Shown one piece after another: positions 1 through 6,455 of a stretch of DNA of 28,311 bases (the stretch's first letter is position 1; every line of letters starts with the position of its first letter). The translations under genes were made by a program, and so were the position numbers. The DNA is from Desulfobulbaceae bacterium. GTDB lineage: Bacteria > Desulfobacterota > Desulfobulbia > Desulfobulbales > SURF-16. The stretch lies in assembly GCA_023230525.1 (NCBI GenBank), contig JALNXE010000058.1, forward strand, positions 1 to 28,311. Direction: 5' to 3'. The notes below the pieces were generated by a model that saw only the letters and a list, made by a program, of their open reading frames with translations, was not told the DNA's origin and searched no databases.

Positions 1-851
1 GGCGGGTTGAGCTGGGAACGGATGAGTTAAGAAAGGTCCAGGAAAAAAAGCAGAAATATCTCGATGTTGCCGGCGTCATGCTGGTGGCCCTCAATGCCGC
101 GGGTGAGATCACGCTGATCAACCCCCATGGCTGCCGTCTGTTGCAGGTCAGCGAGGAGGAAGTGCTCGGCAGGAACTGGTTTGATCATTTCGTGCCGAAG
201 CGGATGGCGGAAAATGTCAGAAAGGTATTTTCCCAATTAATGAGCGGCGACATCCAGCAGGCCAAATACTACGAAAATTCCGTGTTGACCAGCAGCGGCG
301 AGGAGCGGATCATTTCCTTTCACAATACGATATTGACGGATGGGGAAGGCTGCGTTAACGGCATCCTGTTTTCCGGGGATGATATCACCGAGCGGAAACA
401 GATCGAGGAGGAGTTGCAAAGACGGAGCCTCAAGCTTGAAGAGGCCAATATCGCCTTGAAGATTTTACTCAAGCAATGCAGCGATGCCAGGCAGGAACTG
501 GAAAAAAACGTCCTGGCCAATATCAACGGGCTGATTTCCCCCCATCTGGAAAATCTGGATATGAAGCTTGCCGACAGGCAACACAAAGCATATGTGGACA
601 TAATCAAAACCAATCTGCTGCAGATAACCGCATCGTTTTCCCGGAATCTCTATGAGCAGTTCCCGAGTTTAACCCCGCGGGAAATCCAGGTGGTTGACTT
701 TATAAAAAACGGCATGGTCAACAAAGACATTGCCGAACTGCTCGGCCTGTCACCCCGCACGGTGGAGACCTACCGGGATAACATCAGAATCAAGCTGGGC
801 ATCAAGAACAAACGGGTAAATCTCAGGTCCCATATCCTCTCTCTGCGTTGA
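1..851 (+). CDS. PAS domain-LuxR type transcriptional regulator, 5'-truncated
   Basis: The reading frame is already open at base 3 and runs off the left edge, so the true start lies outside the window; the ATG at 78 falls inside the PAS domain and is not the start. The visible part opens with a short coiled segment (ELRKVQEKQKYLDVAG), then a PAS domain whose core motif LINPHGCRLL is clear, ending in the usual DDITERKQIEEEL exit. A helical linker (LEEANIALKILLKQ) follows. The C-terminus is a LuxR/FixJ helix-turn-helix: LTPREIQVVDFIKNG, NKDIAELLGLSPRTVETYRDNI. It should be a cytoplasmic or membrane-linked sensor that binds DNA directly, with no kinase or receiver domain in the visible part. This PAS plus linker plus HTH architecture is common in Desulfobacterota. 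The signal and target genes are unknown; the nearest possible target is the PAS gene at 1019, whose promoter carries tandem direct repeats. Confidence 0.88.
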   Translation, partial: RVELGTDELRKVQEKKQKYLDVAGVMLVALNAAGEITLINPHGCRLLQVSEEEVLGRNWFDHFVPKRMAENVRKVFSQLMSGDIQQAKYYENSVLTSSGEERIISFHNTILTDGEGCVNGILFSGDDITERKQIEEELQRRSLKLEEANIALKILLKQCSDARQELEKNVLANINGLISPHLENLDMKLADRQHKAYVDIIKTNLLQITASFSRNLYEQFPSLTPREIQVVDFIKNGMVNKDIAELLGLSPRTVETYRDNIRIKLGIKNKRVNLRSHILSLR

Positions 852-876
852 TTGCCGATATTCTTTCAGTATTAAC

Positions 877-923
877 TCCGTATTGTTTCCGTATTGTAAA
901 AGTTCCTGCCTATCGCATATAAT
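877..923 (+). promoter_or_regulatory. Sigma70-like promoter overlapped by tandem direct repeats
   Basis: A -35 TTGTAA (894-899) and a perfect -10 TATAAT (918-923) are separated by 18 bp and face the PAS gene at 1019. Two exact copies of TCCGTATTGT (877-886 and 888-897) sit one helical turn apart (11 bp), and the second overlaps the -35 box. The layout suits a regulator bound to one face of the DNA. A third exact copy of the decamer lies at 4488-4497. Confidence 0.55.
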
Positions 924-1018
924 GTGTAAAAAAGTTACTGTTGCGCGTACTCTCTCTACACGTCAGAGCAAGGACAGCTGCCACAGGTCCGCGCTGACAG
1001 GGATAATGTGAATAACTT

Positions 1019-2101
1019 ATGGATAACAAGCAGGATTCCGCCGAATTCGCCCGGCAAAAAAAAATCCCGGAAAGTTTTTGTGTCGAACCGCGCCAAGACC
1101 TGGACGCATTGCTGAAAAAACTGGGTGAAGAAAAGGCCAAATTCGAGGCCGTTGTCGCTGCCATAGGCGATCCCGTCGTCATCATCGATACTGATTACCG
1201 GGTGCTTTATCAAAATAAGATCGCGGACGGTCTCTTTGGTGACAATATCGGCCGGTATTGTCATGCCGTCTATCAGGGGAGAAAAGAAGTGTGTCCGGAA
1301 TGCGCACTCACCCAGGCATGGCAGGATGGCGGGATTCACAAGATCGAAAAGATCATGACCTCGGGCAACGACGCAAAATATGTGGAAATTGCCGCCTCAC
1401 CCCTCAAGGATAGCACGGGTAAACTCGTGGCCGGCATTGAAATTGTGCGGGATATCACCAAGCGCAAACTTGCCGAGCAGAAACTGCAGAAGACCAATTC
1501 CCTGCTGCAAGCCGTGTTGGACTCCACCACGGATGGCATCCTGGCGGTGGACCCCGAGGGGCACCTGTTGACCTGCAACCAGAAATTTGTTGAAATATGG
1601 GGGATCCCGCCGCATATCCTGAAGCAGTATGGGGATGACGAGGCGCTTGCCTTTGTGCTGGATCAGGTCCAGCACCCGGATGCGTTCCTGCAGAAGGTCA
1701 GAGACCTTTACCGCAGCCCCGATGCCACCGATCTCGATGTCATTTCCTTTAAGGATGGCCGCAGCATCGAACGATATACCAGGGCTCTGGTCATCAATGG
1801 CCGCAACCGGGGCCGGGTCTGGAGCTTCAGGGACATCACGAAATTCAGGCAGGCCGAGGAGGAAAAGGGCAAACTGGTCAGTGAACTGCAGACGGCCCTG
1901 GCTGAAGTCAAAAGATTGAGCGGATTTCTGCCCATCTGTTCCCACTGTAAAAAAATAAGGGATAGCGACGGGCAATGGATCCAGATCGAGACCTATATCA
2001 CCAAACATTCCGAAGCGGTCTTCAGCCATGGCATCTGCCCGGAATGCATCCAAATATATCATCCGGAAGAGTATAAAAAGATCTACCCGGAAGACAGATG
2101 A
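1019..2101 (+). CDS. Tandem PAS sensor protein with two Cys clusters and no recognisable output domain
   Basis: 360 residues, starting at an ATG with only a weak upstream purine stretch. The N-terminal PAS (about residues 35-150) contains the pattern C-x11-C-x2-C (CHAVYQG..., VCPEC), a putative metal or heme-binding insertion seen in PAS proteins of anaerobes; it ends in VRDITKRKLAEQKL. A second PAS (about 160-280) ends in FRDITKFRQAEEE. A coiled coil follows, then a compact C-terminal module of about 55 residues with CSHC near its start and CPEC near its end (LPICSHCKKIRDSDG ... HGICPECI), a putative zinc site found at the end of many PAS and receiver proteins. No HATPase, GGDEF, EAL or HTH domain is present, so it may act by protein contact, for example with the PAS-LuxR protein upstream. 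That partnership is inferred from adjacency only. Confidence 0.85.
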   Translation: MDNKQDSAEFARQKKIPESFCVEPRQDLDALLKKLGEEKAKFEAVVAAIGDPVVIIDTDYRVLYQNKIADGLFGDNIGRYCHAVYQGRKEVCPECALTQAWQDGGIHKIEKIMTSGNDAKYVEIAASPLKDSTGKLVAGIEIVRDITKRKLAEQKLQKTNSLLQAVLDSTTDGILAVDPEGHLLTCNQKFVEIWGIPPHILKQYGDDEALAFVLDQVQHPDAFLQKVRDLYRSPDATDLDVISFKDGRSIERYTRALVINGRNRGRVWSFRDITKFRQAEEEKGKLVSELQTALAEVKRLSGFLPICSHCKKIRDSDGQWIQIETYITKHSEAVFSHGICPECIQIYHPEEYKKIYPEDR

Positions 2102-2145
2102 GGCAGGCCGGCAGTCTGCCGCCGCAAGGACTGCTCTTGCCTGCC
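2102..2145. terminator. GC-rich stem-loop between convergent genes
   Basis: Nested inverted repeats lie directly after the PAS gene stop and before the convergent PP2C stop: GGCAGGC (2102-2108) pairs with GCCTGCC (2139-2145), and CGGCAG (2109-2114) pairs with CTGCCG (2116-2121). There is no T-tract, so a role as bidirectional terminator is only probable. Confidence 0.35.
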
Positions 2146-2169
2146 GCCTGGGCGGTCAGGGGCAGGCGA

Positions 2170-2958
2170 TCACATCATGCCCTGCGCGGCAATGAGCAGA
2201 ATGGTGATATTGTCCCGTCCCCCGGCTGCATTGGCCTTTGCCACCAGGGTCTGGGCCAGGGCCGCCAGGTTTGCCCCTGTTGCTAAAACGGCTGCAATTT
2301 CATCTGAATCGAGCATGGTGGTCAGGCCGTCCGAACAGAACAGAAAGATATCGCCCGGCCGGACATCGATGCTGCCGAGACCCGGCTCCACCTGGGGATG
2401 GGTGCCGATGGCGCGGGTGATGATGTTGCGCAGATTGTGTGACTGCATTTCCTCCCGGCTGATGTTGCCCATCCTGTAAAGCTCGTAGACCAGGGAATGG
2501 TCTTCCGTCAGTTGGGTCAGCTGGCCGCCGCGCCACAGATATAACCTGCTGTCGCCCACATGGGCATAATCAAGGCGGTCTTCGGTGAAATGGCCGGCAA
2601 CCAGGGTTGAACCCATGCTGCTGCCGTCAGCCTTCTGGTGCACCAGGTAATTGGCAAATTGCACGATGCAGGCCAGCCGCGGTTTGTGCAGCATGTCAAC
2701 GGAAAGACCGTAGGGGATCGTCGTGTCTCCGGACCCAGTCAGATAAGTCATGCAGCGGGACACCCCTTCCAGGGTGGTCTGACTGGCCAGTTTACCGGCC
2801 ACCTGGCCGCCCATGCCGTCAGCCACGCAGAACAGCCGATGCCTTTCCATGACCAGGAAGTCATCCTCGTTTTCTTTGCGGATCAGTCCCCGGTCCGAAA
2901 TGCCGCAATAGGAGAGATGATAATTATTCCATGGAATTATGCCGTCCAGCCTTTTCAT
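2170..2958 (-). CDS. PP2C-family serine/threonine protein phosphatase
   Basis: 262 residues, close to the usual size of bacterial Stp/PrpC-type PPM phosphatases. The metal-binding motifs appear in order: SDRGLIRKENEDDF (residues 21-34), ADGMGG (46-51), GDSRLYLWR, EDHSLV, ITRAIG, FCSDGLT and GGRDNITIL near the C-terminus. All expected catalytic Asp residues are present, so it should be an active Mn/Mg-dependent phospho-Ser/Thr phosphatase in the cytoplasm. The start ATG has an AGGGAG ribosome site 6 bases upstream. In such modules the phosphatase reverses a Hanks-type kinase. No kinase is visible in this window, but the FHA protein at 3526-4473 is a natural reader of phospho-Thr and supports a shared signalling role. 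Confidence 0.95.
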   Translation of the reverse strand: MKRLDGIIPWNNYHLSYCGISDRGLIRKENEDDFLVMERHRLFCVADGMGGQVAGKLASQTTLEGVSRCMTYLTGSGDTTIPYGLSVDMLHKPRLACIVQFANYLVHQKADGSSMGSTLVAGHFTEDRLDYAHVGDSRLYLWRGGQLTQLTEDHSLVYELYRMGNISREEMQSHNLRNIITRAIGTHPQVEPGLGSIDVRPGDIFLFCSDGLTTMLDSDEIAAVLATGANLAALAQTLVAKANAAGGRDNITILLIAAQGMM

Positions 2959-3103
2959 GTATCACTCCCTGGGTAAAGGCCTGGGGCCTGTTTGCCATTG
3001 AAATCCGGTTGCGTGAAAATAAAAAAGTAAAAGATTCAGGCAATTGCAGAGCAGGGATTGCCCGAGGCTGTTTTCTGGAAAAATAAGTTTTTGTGCAATG
3101 ACC

Positions 3104-3132
3104 AGTATATTCGGATCAGGAATAATTTGAAA
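3104..3132 (-). promoter_or_regulatory. Possible promoter of the PP2C gene
   Basis: Read on the minus strand there is a -10 TATACT (3109-3104) with a weak -35 TTTCAA (3132-3127) at 17 bp spacing. It points toward the phosphatase gene. The weak -35 keeps confidence low. Confidence 0.3.
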
Positions 3133-3139
3133 ATTTTTT

Positions 3140-3167
3140 TTGCTTTTGCTGATTGGCCCGATATAAG
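3140..3167 (+). promoter_or_regulatory. Possible promoter of the 82-residue gene
   Basis: TTGCTT (3140-3145) and TATAAG (3162-3167) with 16 bp between them lie 22 bp before the ATG at 3190, in an AT-rich divergent intergenic stretch. Confidence 0.35.
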
Positions 3168-3189
3168 ATGGAAAAAACGGGAGGCGTAA

Positions 3190-3438
3190 ATGAAGGAAGA
3201 GCTTGAGACCCAGCATCTGGAAAAGCGTTTTGGTGTCATTGCCATTGAAAGCGGATATGTCACGCCCAAAGAGTTTGTCGATGCCCTCAAGATTCAGGTG
3301 ATGGAAGACATCGAAAAAGGGCGGCACCGGCTGGTTGGCCGGATCCTGCTTGAACAGGGGATCATTAGCCTTGCGCAGATCGATAACGTGCTGGGAAAAC
3401 TCGGCAAGAGCCTGCCGCTGCTGAAGGAGTCGGCATAG
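3190..3438 (+). CDS. Small conserved cytoplasmic protein of unknown function
   Basis: 82 residues with a good ribosome site (GGGAGG) 6 bases before the ATG. It has no signal peptide or membrane segment. The pattern FGVIAIESGYVTPKEFVDAL ... HRLVGRILLEQGIISLAQI resembles two repeats of a helical unit (IGxILxxxGxIxxxQ) of the kind found at the N-terminus of GspE/PilB ATPases (MshEN-like), where it can bind nucleotides or act as a docking module. That resemblance is from memory and partial. It stands alone, with no ATPase domain, between the PP2C and FHA genes, so it may belong to the same signalling unit. Confidence 0.75.
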   Translation: MKEELETQHLEKRFGVIAIESGYVTPKEFVDALKIQVMEDIEKGRHRLVGRILLEQGIISLAQIDNVLGKLGKSLPLLKESA

Positions 3439-3462
3439 CTTCTGCGCAAGTTTTTTTCTCCC

Positions 3463-3477
3463 GCCGGGTATCCCGGC
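3463..3477. terminator. Short perfect stem-loop between convergent genes
   Basis: GCCGGG (3463-3468) pairs with CCCGGC (3472-3477) around a 3-base loop. It lies 25 bp after the 82-residue gene and about 50 bp after the end of the minus-strand FHA gene. The seven-T run at 3451-3457 is on the wrong side for an intrinsic terminator in either direction, so the role is uncertain. Confidence 0.3.
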
Positions 3478-3525
3478 AAAACATCCGTGACGCCTGTCCT
3501 GATTATCCCCACGCAAACGTGCTGT

Positions 3526-4473
3526 TCAATCCTTGGAGAAAATCTTTTTCAGAAAAGACATTGGGCTTTTCGGGGAATTTTTCTCCTGCATCCTGGCCGC
3601 GGGCCGGCTGCTCAGTTCCCGCGCTTCATCAACCGGCGGAGCCGGGGTTCTTTCCAGTTCGCCCAGCCGGCCTTTGCCCAGAAATTGAAAAAAGGGACCG
3701 GTGGGGCTGAGAAAAAGTTCGTCATTTTGTCTGAGCGGAACGCCCTGGTCTACGGCAACGCCGCCCACGGTAACCAGGTGTTTGCCGGTAAGATCCCGCA
3801 CCCAGTAGTTTCCGTCGGCAAAGTAGATTTCCGCGTGCAGGTCATGAATGGATGCATGATCAAGCTGAAAATCGCAACTCGGGTGCTTGCCGATCTTTAA
3901 AGGCAGTCTGTCAAAGGAACGCAGGGTCGGTCCGTATTGAATGATCAGCGGCTCCTTGCTTTCCCTGGGCTGGGCGGGTTCCGCCGGCCGGCTGACCGGG
4001 GGCGGCTGCGGCGGGATATATGGCCTGGCCTCGGGCTGGGGGGCGGCAGGGGGCGGCATGTACACTCTGGCTTCCGGCTGCGGCGGAGCAGGGTGAGGAG
4101 GGGGGACGAACTCCTGCACGGGCGGCTGCGGGGCCGGGGCGGACGCGGCGACGCCGACCTGGGTCAGGAAGCTGACCTTGGGCCCGCCTTCGGCAATGGT
4201 GATCACATCCCCATCCTTGAGATAGACTTCCTTGACTTTCTTGCCGTTGACAATGGTGCCGTTGGAGCTGTGGTCCGTCAGTTTGAAACGGTTGCCTTCC
4301 CTGGTGATGGTGGCGTGCTGCCTGGAAATGAGATTGTAGTCGGCCGGGAATTGCAGCTGGCAGGAAGGATGGCGGCCGATTCTGATTTCCGGATCGGATA
4401 TCTCCAGAATCTGTCCCTTCAGAGGCCCTTCGATATGGATCAGTTGGACAATTATATCAGGTGCTGTTTTCAT
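3526..4473 (-). CDS. Double FHA-domain protein with proline-rich linker
   Basis: 315 residues from the ATG at 4473; a further-upstream ATG at 4578 is open but adds a poor, unconserved-looking leader, so I prefer MKTAPDIIV as start even though its ribosome site is weak. FHA 1 (about residues 8-103) is canonical: RIGRHPSC (31-38), SRQH (50-53), DHSSNGTIVNG (67-77), the residues that contact phospho-Thr. A Pro/Ala-rich linker follows (about 111-172). FHA 2 (about 175-267) is degenerate: IGKHPSC replaces the GR motif and the SxNG loop is lost (LTGKHLVTVGG). The C-terminus is basic (SFLKKIFSKD). It is cytoplasmic, probably a phospho-Thr reader working with the PP2C phosphatase at 2170-2958. The second domain may have lost phospho-binding and serve for dimerisation. 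Confidence 0.9.
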   Translation of the reverse strand: MKTAPDIIVQLIHIEGPLKGQILEISDPEIRIGRHPSCQLQFPADYNLISRQHATITREGNRFKLTDHSSNGTIVNGKKVKEVYLKDGDVITIAEGGPKVSFLTQVGVAASAPAPQPPVQEFVPPPHPAPPQPEARVYMPPPAAPQPEARPYIPPQPPPVSRPAEPAQPRESKEPLIIQYGPTLRSFDRLPLKIGKHPSCDFQLDHASIHDLHAEIYFADGNYWVRDLTGKHLVTVGGVAVDQGVPLRQNDELFLSPTGPFFQFLGKGRLGELERTPAPPVDEARELSSRPAARMQEKNSPKSPMSFLKKIFSKD

Positions 4474-4509
4474 TGGCTTGAGACAAATCCGTATTGTTGA
4501 ACAACCATG

Positions 4510-4539
4510 ATTATGAAAAATGGCAACCAAAGAATACAA
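4510..4539 (-). promoter_or_regulatory. Possible promoter of the FHA gene
   Basis: On the minus strand TTGTAT (4539-4534) and CATAAT (4515-4510) are 18 bp apart, about 37 bp before the preferred start at 4473. Between them and the gene lies TCCGTATTGT (4488-4497 on the plus strand), the same decamer that is tandemly repeated at 877-897, and a small inverted repeat TTGTT-G-AACAA (4494-4504). Confidence 0.35.
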
Positions 4540-4653
4540 ACTAGCATACGACGCCGGCGATTGCAATTGCCGTTTCAAGGTAATTGATCACAGGGTTCAC
4601 GCCTTTCCGCGTTGAGGCGAAACCCCTGCAGCTCCGCCATGCTGCGGCCTCGC

Positions 4654-4681
4654 GCAGGGGCGGTTCGCGAACCGCCCCTGC
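4654..4681. repeat. Perfect 28-bp palindrome
   Basis: The sequence runs from GCAGGGGCGGTTCG to its exact reverse complement with no mismatch and no spacer. It could form a 14-bp cruciform or RNA hairpin. Confidence 0.8.
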
Positions 4682-4722
4682 AGCAAAGAGGGCGGGCATG
4701 AAAGCCGCGTTGAACCGACTCA

Positions 4723-4744
4723 GGGCAACCACAAGGGGTTGCCC
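4723..4744. repeat. Stem-loop with 8-bp arms
   Basis: GGGCAACC (4723-4730) pairs exactly with GGTTGCCC (4737-4744) around a 6-base loop. It lies 41 bp after the 28-bp palindrome and shares the CCCCTGC-type edge. Confidence 0.65.
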
Positions 4745-4894
4745 CTGCTCGCCGGTGATCCTCACCAGCCCCCGTTTGCTGGGTGCGACCGGCGGTTTCC
4801 CCGAAGCGCTGAATCTGGACCGCAACCTGCGGGTGGAGGTGCTGCAGGGCTACATTGCTTCGGTAATTCTCAACCCGTGCATGAGGGAGAGCCC

Positions 4895-5386
4895 ATGACA
4901 CCGTTTGAAGTTGTCGCCGCCGTGATTTCAGCAGCCGGAGGAAGCGCAGTGATCGTCGCAGGACTTGCTGCCTGGCTTGGGAAGCTCTGGCTGGATCGAA
5001 TCATGAATTTGAACAAACTACTCGGCCAAATCGACATTGACCTAAGAAAGCGCCGTATAGCGGTCTATGCCGATCTCTGGAAACTTACGTCCGTTCTGCC
5101 GAAATGGCCAAAGGATCAGAATGTCACCTATGAGCAGCTTCTGGCCTTCAGCCAGGCCCTCCGTAGTTGGTACTTTGAGCGGGGCGGAATGTATCTTTCC
5201 CGGACAGCTCACTCCAAAGGCTATGCCCCGCTCCAGGACGCACTGCAATCAGTCTTGTCTCACGGCAAGAGCGGCAAGCTCTCGGGGGCAGACTACGACA
5301 CCATCAGAGTTTGCTGCAGCCTTTTGCGTAACTACCTCGCGAGCGATATTGAGTCTCGTCGTGAGGGCTTGGACCCAAGAAGTTAG
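4895..5386 (+). CDS. Membrane-anchored hypothetical protein
   Basis: 163 residues. I chose the ATG at 4895 because it has GGGAGA 6 bases upstream and places a hydrophobic segment right at the N-terminus (FEVVAAVISAAGGSAVIVAG, about residues 4-27). That is one membrane-spanning helix, followed by a basic helical region (KRRIAVYADLWKLTSVLP) and a soluble domain with the pattern LRSWYFERGGMYLS. I recognise the overall style (one helix, then YxxLWKLT and WYFxxGGMYLS) as a recurrent hypothetical family but know no function. It stands alone between a repeat-rich patch and a convergent yjbQ gene, which suits an accessory or transferred gene. No catalytic motif is evident. Confidence 0.7.
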   Translation: MTPFEVVAAVISAAGGSAVIVAGLAAWLGKLWLDRIMNLNKLLGQIDIDLRKRRIAVYADLWKLTSVLPKWPKDQNVTYEQLLAFSQALRSWYFERGGMYLSRTAHSKGYAPLQDALQSVLSHGKSGKLSGADYDTIRVCCSLLRNYLASDIESRREGLDPRS

Positions 5387-5400
5387 CGTTCGCGAAAGGT

Positions 5401-5425
5401 GTACGGATCCCGGGGGATTCCGTAC
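5401..5425. terminator. Stem-loop between convergent genes
   Basis: GTACGGA (5401-5407) pairs exactly with TCCGTAC (5419-5425) around an 11-base loop. It sits 14 bp after one stop and 30 bp before the convergent yjbQ stop, and is followed on the plus strand by a pyrimidine stretch (CTTTCCCCCC). A termination role is likely though a U-tract is lacking. Confidence 0.45.
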
Positions 5426-5454
5426 AGGGTGAATCTTTCCCCCCTGCCCATCTG

Positions 5455-5871
5455 CTACTCGCCGATGATCTTCACCAGCACCCGTTTCCGGCGGCGGCCG
5501 TCAAATTCGCCGTAAAAGATCTGCTCCCAGGTGCCGAAGTGGAGTTTGCCCTCGGTCACCGCCACCACCACCTCGCGGCCCATGACCTGCCTTTTCAGGT
5601 GGGCGTCGGCATTGTCCTCGTAGCCGTTGTGGCGATACTGGGCAACCGGTTCATGGGGGGCAAGTTTTTCCAGCCAGACGTCGTAATCATGATGCAGGCC
5701 TGACTCATCGTCGTTGATAAAAACCGAGGCGGTGATGTGCATGGCGTTGCACAGCAGCAGCCCTTCCTTGATGCCGCTGTCCGCCAGGCATTTCTCCACC
5801 TGGGGGGTGATGTTGATAAAGGCCCGGCGGGTGGGCACCTCAAACCAGAGTTCTTTATGAAAGCTTTTCAT
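5455..5871 (-). CDS. yjbQ: YjbQ family protein (UPF0047; secondary thiamine-phosphate synthase-like)
   Basis: 138 residues from the ATG at 5871, the usual length for the family, beginning MKSFHKELWFEVPTRRAF. An AAGGAG ribosome site lies about 13 bases upstream; an ATG closer to it is only 3 bases away and out of reach. Family hallmarks are all present: INITPQVE, GLLLCNAMHITASVFINDDE, HHDYDVWLEKLAP, NADAHLKRQVMGREV, and the C-terminal GTWEQIFYGEFDGRRRKRVLVKI. The family forms small trimeric cytosolic proteins; weak thiamine-phosphate synthase activity has been described for members, but the physiological role is unclear. It is transcribed alone and convergently with the hypothetical gene on its left. 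Confidence 0.93.
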   Translation of the reverse strand: MKSFHKELWFEVPTRRAFINITPQVEKCLADSGIKEGLLLCNAMHITASVFINDDESGLHHDYDVWLEKLAPHEPVAQYRHNGYEDNADAHLKRQVMGREVVVAVTEGKLHFGTWEQIFYGEFDGRRRKRVLVKIIGE

Positions 5872-5923
5872 TTTTCGATCATTTCTCCTTATGCCGGTTT
5901 GCAATCAAGATGGGGCCACCATG

Positions 5924-5963
5924 CCATGGATTCCGGGTGGCGCTTCGCTTGCCCGCAATGACG
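5924..5963 (-). repeat. Fragment of a dispersed CGTCATTGCG-type intergenic repeat
   Basis: On the minus strand the stretch begins CGTCATTGCGGGCAAGCGAA and ends GGAATCCATGG. This matches, from memory, the widespread bacterial intergenic repeat of the form CGTCATTGCGAGxxxxGAAGCAATCC. Only one copy is in the window, so its repeat status cannot be shown here. Confidence 0.55.
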
Positions 5964-6206
5964 TCTTGGCTGCCTGTTCGAACCAGGCCGCAACCTGCCT
6001 GACCGCGCGCTGGGCCGTGCTGATCCGGGCCAGGTTCATTTTGTTCTTTATCACGCAACATCGCTTAAAAACAGTATTTTTTTCAACATTTGTTTTCTTC
6101 TGCCGGCAGCATTTGTTATACTGGTATGCAGTTTCCAAATGACAAAAAGCAGGACATGTTTTTCTCCGTGGAGGCGGCGCCTCTGCGGAGAGATCCCGGG
6201 GGGATT

Positions 6207-6455
6207 ATGAAGACGAAGCTCGGCCTGGTAATGGCCCTTTTGCTGACAGTGGTGGTTTTTACCCTGCAGAATACGGAAATGATCAGTATCCGTTTTTTGT
6301 TCTGGCAGTTTTCGCTGTCCCAGGCGCTCATGCTCTTTCTGGTGCTGGGCATCGGCGTTCTGCTCGGATTCCTGCTCGGCACTTACCGCAGGAACGGGCC
6401 CGGAAGCGATGCCGGCTTTCCGCCATGGAAAGACGACAGCGGGAGGGATGCATGA
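6207..6455 (+). CDS. LapA-domain (DUF1049) inner-membrane protein
   Basis: 82 residues from the ATG at 6207, chosen because it follows a purine-rich site and starts exactly at the first membrane helix; upstream in-frame ATGs would add a charged leader. Two hydrophobic helices (about residues 4-17 and 31-55) flank the family motif FTLQNTEMISIRFLFWQFSLS, with the glycine-rich second helix GIGVLLGFLLG. LapA-domain proteins sit in the inner membrane; E. coli LapA, with LapB, adjusts lipopolysaccharide synthesis, but many short homologues have no known role. Its stop overlaps the start of the acyl-CoA synthetase alpha gene by ATGA, so the two are translationally coupled. Confidence 0.85.
   Translation: MKTKLGLVMALLLTVVVFTLQNTEMISIRFLFWQFSLSQALMLFLVLGIGVLLGFLLGTYRRNGPGSDAGFPPWKDDSGRDA

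Larger units (their letters stand above)
4579..4894. repeat. Non-coding palindrome-rich patch
   Basis: This 316-bp stretch holds no convincing gene. It holds a perfect 28-bp palindrome (4654-4681), a second 8-bp stem (4723-4744) and three copies of the tail CCCCTGC (4624, 4675, 4741), each closing a stem or half stem. Similar GGGGC...GCCCC stems are, from memory, common as dispersed intergenic elements in many environmental bacteria. From about 4800 to 4890 one plus frame reads like the end of a protein (LDRNLRVEVLQGYIASVIL) without a plausible beginning; it may be a gene remnant, but I do not recognise it. Confidence 0.5.

Noticed and set aside
5881..6206. A gene between yjbQ and the LapA-like gene
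   Set aside because: The frames here consist of repeat-derived sequence (the CGTCATTGCG-type fragment) and AT-rich promoter-like DNA, with no ribosome site or conserved pattern.
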